This document shows, piece after piece, positions 16,696 through 25,976 of a stretch of 64,000 nt of DNA (position 1 is the first letter of the stretch; each line of letters starts with the position of its first letter). A model generated the notes under the pieces. The model had not been told where the DNA came from, ran no database searches, and worked only from the letters and a program-made list of their open reading frames with translations. Where the stretch lies: assembly GCF_020177335.1 (NCBI RefSeq), contig NZ_JAIVMG010000003.1:62001-126000 (forward strand), read 5' to 3'. The stretch comes from Stappia indica (lineage in GTDB: Bacteria > Pseudomonadota > Alphaproteobacteria > Rhizobiales > Stappiaceae). The translations under genes were made by a program, and so were the position numbers.

Positions 16696-17949
16696 TTAGG
16701 AGGCAACCGTGCGATTGCGGCCGCCGTGTTTGGCGGCGTAAAGGCGCATGTCCGCTGTCCTCAGCGCCGCGTGCAGGGTTGTCTCCGTGCCCGCCGACAG
16801 GCCGGCGCTGATGGTCACGGGGCCGAGCATGCCAAGGGGGCCGGAGGTGCCGGTGCGCTCCAGCAATTGCTCCCGCAGCCGGGTGACGAATTCCAGGGAG
16901 GCCTGGGCATCCAGGCCCGGCAGCAGCACACAGAACTCATCGCCGCCGAGTCGCGCGGGAAAGGCGCGGGGCGGGCTGAGGGTGCGCAGCAGCTCGCCGA
17001 ACTGCCGGATCAACTCGTCTCCCTGCTCATGACCGTGACGATCGTTGACCGATTTGAACCGGTCGATGTCGATCGCCGCGACGGTGATCGCCTCGCCGGC
17101 CTTTCGCGTGCGGTCGAACAGGGTGTTGCCATCGGAAAACAGGTGTCGCCGGTTTGAAATCCCGGTCAGCACATCGCCATGGGCCATGGCGGACAGCGTC
17201 TGGATCCGGTCCAGCATGTCCAGGTTCTGGGAAATGCGCAGCATGAACTCTTCCGGCGTACAGGACTTCGGCAGGAAGTCATTGGCGCCGGATTTCAGGA
17301 AACGGGCGATAACGTCGGGACCTGCGCGGCTGGACAGGCCGATGACCGCAAGCTCGTTCATGCCGTAGCGGCTGCGCAGGGCGCGCAGCAGTTCAAAGCC
17401 GTCCGCCTCGGGCATGATATAGTCGAGGACCACCAGCCGCAGGTTATCCAGGGTATCGAGCATGGCAATCGCTTCGCCATAGCTCGCCGCCGTGTGAACG
17501 CGCAGACGATAGAGCTCCAACCGCCGGGCAATCACTTCCGTGTCGGTACGGCTGTCATCGATGACCAATGCGTCGATGCCGCGGTTGGCGTGCACCCGCC
17601 GCACCAGCGTGGTGAGGTAGGTCAGGCTGGCGGGGCTGTCCTTGAGAATGTAATCGACGATGCCCTTGCTCAGCAGCGTTTCCCGAAGGCTCTCATCGAA
17701 CCGGCCGGAAAACACGATGGTCGGAAGGCTTGCGGCGAGCGTTACGTCAACGATCTCGCCATCCGGGGCATCGGGCAAGGTCAGGTCGACAAGGGCGATC
17801 ACCGGCTTGAACGCCGGATCGGCAAGCAGAGCCTCGGCGTCGGCGCGGCTGGTCGCGGATATGACCTCCAGCCCATCGATCTCATCGAGATGGCGACGGA
17901 TGACCCGCTCGAAAAACGAGGCGTCTTCTACTAGCAATATCTGGCTCAT
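16696..17949 (-). CDS. PleD-like response regulator diguanylate cyclase (REC-REC-GGDEF)
   Basis: 417 residues. Receiver 1 (about 1-118) keeps the phospho-acceptor Asp in LVDLTLP and Lys in YILKDSP; receiver 2 (about 128-245) keeps VVLDYIMPEADG and FLPKS. The GGDEF domain (about 260-415) has the canonical active motif LGGDEFCVLLPG, so it should make cyclic-di-GMP from GTP on phosphorylation. The RxxD inhibitory site expected a few residues before GGDEF is absent (the segment reads PPRAFPARL), so feedback inhibition through that site is unlikely. Domain order equals PleD of Caulobacter, but it is not next to divK here. A TATAAT-like -10 lies at 18088-18093 (minus strand). Confidence 0.9.
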   Translation of the reverse strand: MSQILLVEDASFFERVIRRHLDEIDGLEVISATSRADAEALLADPAFKPVIALVDLTLPDAPDGEIVDVTLAASLPTIVFSGRFDESLRETLLSKGIVDYILKDSPASLTYLTTLVRRVHANRGIDALVIDDSRTDTEVIARRLELYRLRVHTAASYGEAIAMLDTLDNLRLVVLDYIMPEADGFELLRALRSRYGMNELAVIGLSSRAGPDVIARFLKSGANDFLPKSCTPEEFMLRISQNLDMLDRIQTLSAMAHGDVLTGISNRRHLFSDGNTLFDRTRKAGEAITVAAIDIDRFKSVNDRHGHEQGDELIRQFGELLRTLSPPRAFPARLGGDEFCVLLPGLDAQASLEFVTRLREQLLERTGTSGPLGMLGPVTISAGLSAGTETTLHAALRTADMRLYAAKHGGRNRTVAS

Positions 17950-18122
17950 GGGCAGTCAACTCGCATGAGGGCTGCTGAAGAAACGCAGAATGGCCGGGGT
18001 GGGTAAAGGAAGGGTTCAGAAAAGGCAGTTCTGCGGGCTGGAGATTCTCCCGAGGAAGCTTCTGGAGAAGGTTCGGGCAACTATCGAATTATATGAATGT
18101 GTATTTTGGGATAAGCAGATGA

Positions 18123-18151
18123 GGCGGGCCGGGTGAGTACTCCGGCCCGCC
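18123..18151 (-). terminator. Hairpin after the CoA-transferase operon
   Basis: Perfect 10-base-pair stem GGCGGGCCGG (18123-18132) with CCGGCCCGCC (18142-18151), starting 12 bases beyond the minus-strand stop of the beta subunit. There is no pronounced T-run, so it is either a weak intrinsic terminator or an mRNA-stabilising hairpin. Confidence 0.55.
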
Positions 18152-18163
18152 AGAAGGGTGTCG

Positions 18164-18799
18164 TCAGGCCGGAACCTTGAGCTTGGCCTTGGTGTTGGCC
18201 AGCACGTCCTCGACGGTGACGCCGCTTGCCAGCTCCACCAGCTCAAGCCCGTCCTCGGTGACATCGAAGACGCCGAGGTTGGTAATGATGCGATCGACGC
18301 ACGCTACGCCGGTCAGCGGCAGCGTGCAGCTGTCCAGAAGCTTCGGATCGCCCGCCTTGGAGGTGTGGTCCATGATCACGACGACGCGCTTGACGCCGGC
18401 GACGAGATCCATCGCCCCGCCCATGCCCTTGACCATCTTGCCCGGGATCATCCAGTTGGCGAGATCGCCGGTCTCCGACACTTCCATGGCGCCGAGGATC
18501 GACAGGTCGATGTGACCGCCGCGAATCATCGCGAAGCTGTCGGCGGAGGAGAAGTAGCTGGTCTGCGGCAGTTCGGTGATGGTCTGCTTGCCGGCGTTGA
18601 TGAGATCGGCATCGACCTCGTCATCGGTCGGGAAGGGGCCCATGCCGAGCATGCCGTTCTCCGACTGCAGCGTCACGTGAACGCCCTCGGGAATGTAGTT
18701 GGACACCAGCGTCGGGATGCCGATGCCGAGGTTGACGTAGAAGCCGTCTTCCAGCTCCTGCGCCGCGCGCTGTGCCATTTCGTCACGAGTCCAAGCCAT
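18164..18799 (-). CDS. scoB: 3-oxoacid CoA-transferase, subunit B
   Basis: 211 residues. [16 protein letters not shown] near residue 23 is the conserved glycine-rich loop and [10 protein letters not shown] near 47 contains the catalytic glutamate that forms the glutamyl-CoA thioester intermediate. It pairs with subunit A, encoded 16 bases upstream, to exchange CoA between succinyl-CoA and a 3-oxoacid such as acetoacetate, allowing use of ketone bodies or products of beta-oxidation. Start ATG 18799 follows an AAGGAG ribosome-binding site; longer in-frame readings upstream overlap the other subunit and are not used. Could also act on 3-oxoadipate (PcaJ), but the motifs fit ScoB equally well. 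Confidence 0.9.
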   Translation of the reverse strand: MAWTRDEMAQRAAQELEDGFYVNLGIGIPTLVSNYIPEGVHVTLQSENGMLGMGPFPTDDEVDADLINAGKQTITELPQTSYFSSADSFAMIRGGHIDLSILGAMEVSETGDLANWMIPGKMVKGMGGAMDLVAGVKRVVVIMDHTSKAGDPKLLDSCTLPLTGVACVDRIITNLGVFDVTEDGLELVELASGVTVEDVLANTKAKLKVPA

Positions 18800-18815
18800 G
18801 ATGCTCTCCTTGTCC

Positions 18816-19511
18816 TCAGGCCGCGCGGGTGGTGCGCTTTTCGATCCGCTTCTCATGCGAACCGACGATGATCCGGTCGACGAAGATGCCGGGGGTGTGG
18901 ATGTTGTCCGCATCCAGCTCGCCGATCTCCACCAGCTCTTCGACCTCGACCACGGTCGCCTTGCCGGCGGTGGCCATCATCGGGTTGAAGTTGCGGGCGG
19001 TCTTGCGGAACATCAGGTTGCCTTCCCGGTCCGCCTTCCAGGCCTTGACCAGGGACACATCGGCCACGAGGCCGGTTTCCATGATGTAGGTCTGGCCGTC
19101 GAAGTCCTTGTGTTCCTTGCCCTCGGCGATCAGCGTGCCGACACCGGTCTTGGTGTAGAAGCCGGGAATGCCGGCGCCGCCGGCGCGAATGCGCTCGGCC
19201 AGGGTCCCTTGCGGGTTGAACTCAAGTTCGAGCTCGCCATTGAGATACTGGCGCTCGAAGGTGGCGTTCTCTCCAACGTACGAGGAGATCATTTTCTTGA
19301 TCTGCCGTGTCTGCAGCAGAAGGCCGAGGCCGAAATCATCGACACCCGCATTGTTGGAGATGGCGGTGATGGCCTTCGCGCCACTGTCGCGCAGGGCGAC
19401 GATCAGGTTTTCCGGAATACCGCACAGGCCGAACCCACCGGCCATGACCGTCATTCCGTCGAAGGTCAGTCCCTCCAGCGCGCTTGCCGCGTCGGGGTAA
19501 ACTTTATTCAT
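18816..19511 (-). CDS. scoA: 3-oxoacid CoA-transferase, subunit A
   Basis: 231 residues. [16 protein letters not shown] near residue 23 is the CoA-binding signature of subunit A and [12 protein letters not shown] near 52 is also conserved. [19 protein letters not shown] matches succinyl-CoA:3-ketoacid CoA-transferases. First gene of a two-gene minus-strand operon with subunit B. Start ATG 19511 is preceded by GAGGAG; a longer frame to 19607 has no such site. Works in the cytoplasm as an alpha2-beta2 enzyme in acetoacetate activation, which would fit an organism storing polyhydroxybutyrate, as the phasin genes of this window indicate. Confidence 0.9.
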   Translation of the reverse strand: MNKVYPDAASALEGLTFDGMTVMAGGFGLCGIPENLIVALRDSGAKAITAISNNAGVDDFGLGLLLQTRQIKKMISSYVGENATFERQYLNGELELEFNPQGTLAERIRAGGAGIPGFYTKTGVGTLIAEGKEHKDFDGQTYIMETGLVADVSLVKAWKADREGNLMFRKTARNFNPMMATAGKATVVEVEELVEIGELDADNIHTPGIFVDRIIVGSHEKRIEKRTTRAA

Positions 19512-19740
19512 CGGGATCTCCTCGCATCGGATAAACGCCGGGTACATGGCCCAGCATGAACCCTTCGTTTGGCGTCTTGTGATAGCGCCGAAGTGTGCCC
19601 ACCTCAAGCGCCAACCGGATCTTGTGCCCGAGCCAGTCCGGCTTTGTCCTTGAACCGGTCCCGGTTTCCCCCTATCCCGCTTGACAGGGGCGGGGAGGGC
19701 AACCGCGACACTTCCGCACTGGCATCAATCGGACTTTTGC

Positions 19741-21537
19741 ATGACACGCCTTCTGGCCATCGCAGCAACGATCCTGATCCTCGGACTGGCACTCTTTTTC
19801 GGTCCCCGCTGGCTCGTCACCGGAGAGACAGCCCGGCTGCGGGCCGAGGCCGAATTGTCGGACTGGCTGGGCGCTGTGGTTCGTCTGCCGACCGCCCCGT
19901 CCGTGGAGCTTCTTCCCGAGCCGCGCCTCACCTTGGCCGATGTCCGGCTGGAGAGCTTGGGCGGCCTGTGGTCGGTGACGGCGGGCCGCGTTCACGCGCG
20001 TCTCGACGCCTTTGCCCTGGTGTTCGGCGAGATGCGTTTCACCGCGTTTCAGGTCGAGAATCCGCGTATTCGTTTGGGGGATGGCGTGCTGCCCACCGGC
20101 GCCGGCTGGCGTGAGCACTTGCGCGCCGCTGCGCGGGAGCTGCACCGGCTGACCGCCTATCCGCTCACGGTGACCGACGGGGTTCTGCTTGGAGACGCCG
20201 GAGAGATGGCGCCGCTCATCGACCGCATTTCCCTGCGCTTTGTTCGGGATGGGCAGAAGAGCGGCATTCGCGGCGGTTTCCAGCTTGCCGATCAACCGGT
20301 GGATATGGCGGTGAGCCTTGCCGATCGGGACAGTCTGACCGGCGCGGCGGGCGGTGCCGTGGCGCTGACGCTGGAGGCGCCGCTGGCGTCGCTGCGTCTC
20401 GATGGGGAATTGACCGGCGCCGGTGGCGGTCCGCTGGCGGGCCAGTTCGCATTCGCCGCCAGTGATCTGCGTGGTCTCGGGCAGCGTCTGGGATACCAAT
20501 TGGCAGCGGAGGCCGCCTTCGGCGCCGGTCGGCTGGCGGGAACCGGGCAGTTGTCGCTCGATGCGTTGACGTTGGACAGCGCGCGGATCGAACTCGATGG
20601 CAACATCGGCGAGGGACGGCTGGCTGTCGGCATGGCGGACGCGCGTCCGCGCCTGGAAGGGACCCTGGCCTTCGAGCGCCTCGATCTGTCCGCTTATCTG
20701 CACGAGGCGCCGGCGCTGGGACGCGGCGCGTGGCGGCGGGCGCCGCTGGCAGAGACGCTCAGGCAGATGGATCTCGATCTTCGGGTTTCTGCCGGCGACC
20801 TGATCGCCGGCGATCTCGCCCTTCGCCGCACCGGCCTGTCCTTGTTGCTGCGCGATGGCGACTTTTCCTTTGATCTGAGTGAAGCGACGCTGGCCGGCGG
20901 CCGCGCGTCGGCATCACTGCGGGCGAAGCCGGATCCGGTGTCACGCGGGTATGCGGCGACCATGACCGTGCTCGCTGAGGACCTCGACCTTGTCGCCTTG
21001 CCCTGGCCACAGCAGATGGAGGCGCGGCCGCAAGGGGGGCGCATGGCCGGGCGCGGCAGCGGTGTGGCGGCGGGCGAAAGCCTTGACGACTTGCTCACGG
21101 GCTACAAGGTGACGGCAGCGATCGACATGCGCCAGGCCCGGCTCGCGTCCGATGGATTGGCTGCGGCAATTGGCAGACTTGGGGCGCCGGGCACACCGGC
21201 GTCCTCCGGACGCTCCACGTTCGGCAAGCTGGATCTTGCGCTGGAGATCGCCCCGGACATGATCACCGTACACCGGCTGCTGGCGGAAACCGGCAAGCAT
21301 CGGCTCACGGCCTCCGGACGGGTGTCGCGGTCGGAGGGAAGCCTGGCCCTGCGCGGGGTCGTCCTTGCTGCAGCGGAGGACCAGAGCTCCAGGGGCGAGC
21401 TGGAAGGCGGGACCTCCGCCGTCGGCGTGCCCGTGCTCATGCGCGGAACCTGGAGCGAGCCGCTGCTGCTCCCGGACCTGACCAAGTTTGTCGGTCCGCC
21501 GCGCCGGACGAGGAAAACGCAAGCTGGCGGACAGTAG
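19741..21537 (+). CDS. AsmA-family inner-membrane-anchored protein
   Basis: 598 residues. A single N-terminal membrane segment (LLAIAATILILGLALFFGP, residues 4-22) is followed by a long periplasmic part rich in beta strands, with the AsmA-type start PEPRLTLADVRLESLGG near residue 60. The C-terminal part (about 460-560) has the KLDLALEIAPDMITV-like segment that recurs in AsmA_2. AsmA-like proteins are bridge-type lipid-transfer or outer-membrane assembly factors spanning the periplasm. The gene stands alone between the divergent CoA-transferase genes and convergent pot genes. Start ATG 19741 is chosen because the membrane anchor then begins at residue 4; the ribosome-binding site is weak. Confidence 0.82.
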   Translation: MTRLLAIAATILILGLALFFGPRWLVTGETARLRAEAELSDWLGAVVRLPTAPSVELLPEPRLTLADVRLESLGGLWSVTAGRVHARLDAFALVFGEMRFTAFQVENPRIRLGDGVLPTGAGWREHLRAAARELHRLTAYPLTVTDGVLLGDAGEMAPLIDRISLRFVRDGQKSGIRGGFQLADQPVDMAVSLADRDSLTGAAGGAVALTLEAPLASLRLDGELTGAGGGPLAGQFAFAASDLRGLGQRLGYQLAAEAAFGAGRLAGTGQLSLDALTLDSARIELDGNIGEGRLAVGMADARPRLEGTLAFERLDLSAYLHEAPALGRGAWRRAPLAETLRQMDLDLRVSAGDLIAGDLALRRTGLSLLLRDGDFSFDLSEATLAGGRASASLRAKPDPVSRGYAATMTVLAEDLDLVALPWPQQMEARPQGGRMAGRGSGVAAGESLDDLLTGYKVTAAIDMRQARLASDGLAAAIGRLGAPGTPASSGRSTFGKLDLALEIAPDMITVHRLLAETGKHRLTASGRVSRSEGSLALRGVVLAAAEDQSSRGELEGGTSAVGVPVLMRGTWSEPLLLPDLTKFVGPPRRTRKTQAGGQ

Positions 21538-21602
21538 GGCGCCCGCAAGGAATTGCCCTCCGTACCGCCAAGGTGCCGGGTTCCGGAGCCTTGAGAAAAA
21601 GG

Positions 21603-22427
21603 TCAGGCCTGCTGGGCTTCCGCCAGCCGGATGTCCTGTTGCCGACGCACCTCCTGGCGCTTGGTCATGAGCGAGACGGCAATCACCACCACCGCCACCA
21701 GACCGACGAGAATGGTCGAGATCGCGTTGATCTCCGGCGTCACCCCAAGGCGCACCTGCGAATAGATCTTCATCGGCAAGGTGGTCGCGCCGGGGCCGGT
21801 GGTGAAACTGGCAACAACAAGATCGTCGAGCGACAGGGTGAAGGCCAGCATCCAGCCGGCGACGACGCCCGGCAGGATGATCGGCAGCGTCACGGAAAAG
21901 AAGGTGCGCAGCGGCGGGCAGCCCAGATCCTGCGCCGCTTCCTCCAGCGAGACGTCGAAGCCGGTCAGGCGCGATTGCACCACCACGGCGACATAGCACA
22001 TGGCGAAGGTGGTATGGGCGATGATCACCGTCCAGAAGCCGCGCGCCTGATCGACCGCGACGAACAGCAGGAGCAGCGACAGGCCAAGGATCACCTCCGG
22101 CATCACCAACGGGGCATAGACCATGCCGGAGAACAGCGTCCGGCCGAGAAACCGCCCGGAGCGGACCAGAACGAGCGCCGCCAGCGTCCCCAGCAGCGTG
22201 GCGATGGAAGCGGAAAGGAAGGCAACCCGCAACGTCACCCAGGCCGCGTCGAGAAGCTGCTGGTTGTTGAGCAATTCGCCGTACCAGCGGGTCGAGAACC
22301 CGCCCCAGACCGTCACCAGTCGGGAATCATTGAAGGAATAGATCACCAGCAGGATGATCGGCAGATAGAGAAAGGCAAGGCCGAGTGCCACCGAGGTCAC
22401 GTTGAACCAGCTTGGGCCGTTGCGCAT
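21603..22427 (-). CDS. potI: Putrescine ABC transporter permease PotI-like
   Basis: 274 residues with six predicted membrane helices, the first at about residues 13-35 (VALGLAFLYLPIILLVIYSF). EEAAQDLGCPPLRTF near residue 165 is the EAA loop that docks to the ATPase. SFNDSRLVTVWGGFSTRWY is the typical PotI/PotC periplasmic segment. It forms the heterodimeric channel with PotH. Last gene of the puuA-potFGHI minus-strand series. ATG 22427 has GGAGG seven bases upstream; GTG 22430 is a possible alternative adding one residue. Confidence 0.92.
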   Translation of the reverse strand: MRNGPSWFNVTSVALGLAFLYLPIILLVIYSFNDSRLVTVWGGFSTRWYGELLNNQQLLDAAWVTLRVAFLSASIATLLGTLAALVLVRSGRFLGRTLFSGMVYAPLVMPEVILGLSLLLLFVAVDQARGFWTVIIAHTTFAMCYVAVVVQSRLTGFDVSLEEAAQDLGCPPLRTFFSVTLPIILPGVVAGWMLAFTLSLDDLVVASFTTGPGATTLPMKIYSQVRLGVTPEINAISTILVGLVAVVVIAVSLMTKRQEVRRQQDIRLAEAQQA

Positions 22428-22458
22428 CACATCCCCTCCGTGCGGGTCGCCGCCGCGC

Positions 22459-23460
22459 TCATCGGCCCTTCTCCGTCGCCCGCTGCTGCTGGTTCTGGAA
22501 CAGGACGATGGGCACCACCAGGATCAGGAGCAATAGCACCGCCACGGCGGAGGACACCGGCCAGTCCCGGTTGTTGAAGAATTCGGTCCACAGGGTCTTG
22601 CCGATCATCAGCGTGTCCGAGCCGCCGAGCAGGTCCGGGATCACGAATTCGCCGACCGCCGGAATGAAGACAAGGAAACAGCCGGCGATCACCCCGGGCA
22701 GCGATAGCGGAACGGTGATGGTCCAGAAGCTGCGCCAGGGCGGGCTGCCGAGGTCGCTGGCCGCCTCCAGCAAGCTTTCGTCGAGCTTTTCCAGCGTGGC
22801 GTAAAGCGGCAGCACCAGGAACGGCAGGTAGGAATAGACGATGCCGATATACACCGCCACATTGGTGTTGAGGATCGTCAGCGGCGTGTCGATCAGCCCG
22901 AGCCACAAGAGGAACTGGTTGAGCAGCCCTTCGGTCTTGAGAATGCCGATCCAGGCGTAGACGCGGATCAGGAAACTGGTCCAGAACGGCAGGATCACCA
23001 GCATCAGCAGTGTCGGACGCCACGCCTTCGGCGCGCGCGCCATGCCATAGGCCATGGGGTAGCCGACGATCAGGGCGATCAGCGTCGACGTCGCGGCGAT
23101 GACAATACTGGAGACGTAGGATTTCCAGTAAAGACTGTCCTCCGTCAGCCAGAGATAATTGTCGATCGACAGCGCCGTGATCCCGGAGACGAATGCATCC
23201 CAGCCGGCGGCAAGGTCGAAGGTCGGCAGATAGGGCGGAATGGCGACCGCCACCTCCGACAGCGAAATCTTGAAGACGATGAAGAACGGCGCCAGGAAGA
23301 AGGTGAGCAGCCAGAGATAGGGTACGGCGATCAGCAGCCAGCCGCCGAGCCCGCGCCGCACGCGCGGGCGGACGGTCCGTTCGATGTCCGGCCCGTCTGT
23401 CGCCGCTTCGCGTGCGGTCGACCCGAACGGTGCACCGGATGCGCTGTCGCCTGCCGTCAT
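22459..23460 (-). CDS. potH: Putrescine ABC transporter permease PotH-like
   Basis: 333 residues; an N-terminal cytoplasmic tail of about 45 residues precedes six membrane helices (first: GGWLLIAVPYLWLLTFFLAP). LLEAASDLGSPPWRSF near residue 240 is the EAA motif contacting PotG. Residues such as NTNVAVYIGIVYSYLPF match PotH/PotB permeases. The long periplasmic loop between helices 1 and 2 is typical. Start ATG 23460 follows GGGGAAAGG; an upstream in-frame ATG would run into the potG end. The gene is 31 bases upstream of potI and 32 downstream of potG, consistent with one transcript. Confidence 0.92.
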   Translation of the reverse strand: MTAGDSASGAPFGSTAREAATDGPDIERTVRPRVRRGLGGWLLIAVPYLWLLTFFLAPFFIVFKISLSEVAVAIPPYLPTFDLAAGWDAFVSGITALSIDNYLWLTEDSLYWKSYVSSIVIAATSTLIALIVGYPMAYGMARAPKAWRPTLLMLVILPFWTSFLIRVYAWIGILKTEGLLNQFLLWLGLIDTPLTILNTNVAVYIGIVYSYLPFLVLPLYATLEKLDESLLEAASDLGSPPWRSFWTITVPLSLPGVIAGCFLVFIPAVGEFVIPDLLGGSDTLMIGKTLWTEFFNNRDWPVSSAVAVLLLLILVVPIVLFQNQQQRATEKGR

Positions 23461-23492
23461 CCTTTCCCCTCGCTGTCCGTTTGGCGTCCCCG

Positions 23493-24641
23493 CTACCGGG
23501 TCAGCACGATGCCCGCGTCCCGGTCCCAGGACAGCCACACCTTGTCTTCCCAGCTCATCGGCCGTTCCACCACCCGGCTGTGATTGGCCACGGTGGCGCG
23601 GATGGTCTCCTCATCGCGAATATGGGTGTGGTAGATCGAGACGTCGCCGAGATAGCCGATGTCCCACACCTCACCGGAGAGCCGGTTGACGGTGGTGGCG
23701 GGCTTGTCGAAGCCGATGCGCACCTTCTCCGGACGAATGGCGAACCAGACCGTGTCGCCGACGCTGGCCTCGACCGGCTGGGCCACCTCGATGTCGCAGT
23801 CGAAGATCTCGGACCGCAGGGCCGAACTGTCGCCGTTGCGCCCGGTCAGCTTGCATTCCAGAAGGTTGATGTCGCCAATGAAATCGGCGACGAAGCGGGA
23901 GTTGGGCAATTCGTAGATTTCCGAGGGCGTCGCGATCTGGACGATCCGGCCCTTGTCCATCACCGCGATCCGGTCGGCCATGGTCATCGCTTCTTCCTGA
24001 TCGTGGGTGACGATCACGAAGGTCATGCCAAGGTCCTGCTGCAGATCGGTCAGCTCGAACTGGGTTTCCTCGCGCAGCTTGCGGTCGAGCGCGCCCAGCG
24101 GTTCATCGAGCAGCAGCACCTTCGGCTTCTTGGCGAGAGAGCGGGCCAGCGCCACCCGCTGCCGCTGGCCGCCGGACAGCTGATGCGGCTTGCGCCGGGC
24201 GAAATCCTCAAGCTTCACCAGCTTCAGCATCTGCGCGACCCGCTCGGTGATGGCGGCTTTGGCCATGCCTTCCTGCTTCAGGCCGAAGGCGATGTTCGCT
24301 TCCACCGTCATATGCGGGAACAGCGCATAGGACTGGAACATCATGTTGACCGGCCGGCGGTGCGGCGGAACCCCGTGCAAGGGTTGGCCATCGAGGAAGA
24401 TCTCGCCGGAATTCGGCGTTTCGAAGCCGGCCAGCATGCGCATCATTGTTGTCTTGCCGCAGCCGGAGCCGCCGAGCAGGGCGAAGAACTCCCGTTCGTA
24501 GATTTTCAGGGACAGGTCATCGACGGCGGTGAAGTCGCCGAACCGCTTGGTGACATTGCGAAACTCAATGAACGGGGTTGCATTCCCGTCTTCCCAGGGT
24601 GCGAATGCACGGCGCACCGGACCGATCGGTTTCTTTGCCAA
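23493..24641 (-). CDS. potG: Putrescine ABC transporter ATPase PotG-like
   Basis: 382 residues. Walker A GGSGCGKTT near residue 60, signature LSGGQRQRVALARSL near 157, Walker B VLLLDEPLGALD near 180 and the switch His in IVTHDQEEA near 213 are complete. Residues 260-380 form the C-terminal TOBE regulatory domain of spermidine/putrescine importers. The best start is an unusual TTG at 24641, giving MAKKPIGPVRR, preceded by GGAAGGGG; this makes the protein the usual PotG length, while longer frames upstream cross the intercistronic hairpin. It powers uptake through PotH/PotI. Confidence 0.93.
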   Translation of the reverse strand: MAKKPIGPVRRAFAPWEDGNATPFIEFRNVTKRFGDFTAVDDLSLKIYEREFFALLGGSGCGKTTMMRMLAGFETPNSGEIFLDGQPLHGVPPHRRPVNMMFQSYALFPHMTVEANIAFGLKQEGMAKAAITERVAQMLKLVKLEDFARRKPHQLSGGQRQRVALARSLAKKPKVLLLDEPLGALDRKLREETQFELTDLQQDLGMTFVIVTHDQEEAMTMADRIAVMDKGRIVQIATPSEIYELPNSRFVADFIGDINLLECKLTGRNGDSSALRSEIFDCDIEVAQPVEASVGDTVWFAIRPEKVRIGFDKPATTVNRLSGEVWDIGYLGDVSIYHTHIRDEETIRATVANHSRVVERPMSWEDKVWLSWDRDAGIVLTR

Positions 24642-24674
24642 GGGAGCCCCTTCCCTGTGCCTGCGAGGGACGAC

Positions 24675-24702
24675 AAGGCCCGGCGCTGAAGCGCCGGACC
24701 TT
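24675..24702 (-). other. Intercistronic hairpin between potF and potG
   Basis: 12-base-pair stem (24675-24686 with 24691-24702, one G-U pair in the minus-strand RNA) and a four-base loop, without T-run, just after the potF stop. Such hairpins after a binding-protein gene usually protect the upstream message from 3' exonucleases and partly block read-through, so that the binding protein is made in excess over the membrane parts. Confidence 0.6.
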
Positions 24703-24711
24703 GCGAACGTG

Positions 24712-25803
24712 TCACTGACCGGTCTTGACCTTGGTCCATTCGCGGGTGCGCACCCGCATCGCCTTCGGCGACTTGGTGGTGACGGAGAACAGGTTCTCGA
24801 TCGTCGCCTCGCTCGGGTAGATCGCCGGATCCTCCAGCACTTCCTTGCTGACGAAGGCCTGGCTCGCCTTGTTGCCATTGGCATAGAAGACGTAGTCGGT
24901 GGCCTTGGCGACCACCTCGGGCTTCATGATGTAGTTGAGGAAGGCGTGGGCCTCCTCCACATGCGGGGCGTCCGCCGGGATCGCCATGTTGTCGAACCAC
25001 ATCATCGCCCCTTCCTTGGGGATGCTGTAGGCGATCGTCACGCCGTTGTCGGCTTCCGCCGCCCGGTCGCGGGCCTGCAGCACGTCGCCCGACCAGCCGA
25101 TCGCCATGCAGATGTCGCCATTGGCCAGCCCGTTGATGTATTCGGAGGAGTGGAACTTCTGGATATAGGGCCGGATCTTCAGGAGGACCTCGGTCGCCTT
25201 GGCGAAGTCTTCCGGCTTGTCGCTGTCCGGATCGAGACCAAGGTAGGTGAGGGCCGCGGGGAACATCTCGTCCGCCGTGTCGAGCACGTGGATGCCGCAA
25301 TCGGCGAATTTGGAGACCACCTCCGGCTTGAAGAGCATGTCCCAGCTGTCGACCGGCGCATCCGGCATCCGCTCCTTGATCTTCTCCACGTTGTAGCCGA
25401 TGCCGGTGGTGCCCCACATGTAGTTGATGGCATGTTCGTTGCCCGGGTCGAAGCGTTCGATCCGCGACATGATCTGCGGCCACATGTTCTCCAGATTGGG
25501 CAGTTTCGACTTGTCCAGCTTCTGGAACACGCCGGCCTGCACCTGGCGGCCGAGGAAGGTGCCGGTCGGCACCACAACGTCATAGCCCGTGCCGCCAGCC
25601 AAGAGCTTGGTTTCCAGGATCTCGTTGCTGTCGAAGACGTCATAGACGACCTTGATGCCGGTTTCCTTGGTGAAGTCTTCCAGGATGCTCGCATCGATAT
25701 AGTCGGACCAGTTGAACACCCGCACGACCCGATCCTCGGCGGCAAGGGCGGAGCTGCCCAGAAGGCCGAGAAGCGCGGCACCCGCAAACAACAGTTTCTT
25801 CAT
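24712..25803 (-). CDS. potF: Periplasmic putrescine-binding protein PotF-like
   Basis: 363 residues. Signal peptide MKKLLFAGAALLGLLGSSA with cleavage at ALA-AED (about residue 22). RVFNWSDYIDASILEDF directly after the signal is the strongest signature of PotF/PotD polyamine-binding proteins, and MWGTTGIGYN and CMAIGWSGDV line the ligand cleft. Delivers putrescine or spermidine to the permease. GGAGGAA precedes ATG 25803. A 173-base gap separates it from puuA, so it may have its own promoter besides reading from puuA. The hairpin downstream suggests higher expression than potGHI. Confidence 0.94.
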   Translation of the reverse strand: MKKLLFAGAALLGLLGSSALAAEDRVVRVFNWSDYIDASILEDFTKETGIKVVYDVFDSNEILETKLLAGGTGYDVVVPTGTFLGRQVQAGVFQKLDKSKLPNLENMWPQIMSRIERFDPGNEHAINYMWGTTGIGYNVEKIKERMPDAPVDSWDMLFKPEVVSKFADCGIHVLDTADEMFPAALTYLGLDPDSDKPEDFAKATEVLLKIRPYIQKFHSSEYINGLANGDICMAIGWSGDVLQARDRAAEADNGVTIAYSIPKEGAMMWFDNMAIPADAPHVEEAHAFLNYIMKPEVVAKATDYVFYANGNKASQAFVSKEVLEDPAIYPSEATIENLFSVTTKSPKAMRVRTREWTKVKTGQ

Positions 25804-25976
25804 GACAACTTCCTCCACTTCCCCGTCCGGTGGTGTCGCGGCCTGCCTTCGCCTGGCGGCCTGGCCGCCTGTTCGCTGTACCCTAGATCAAGAGGCGATC
25901 CGGTGAAAACACTTGATTTTCCCTGTCGTTCGCGTGTCCCGGTGATTGAAGCGTCCGTCAGCTCGCGGTGTGGGCG

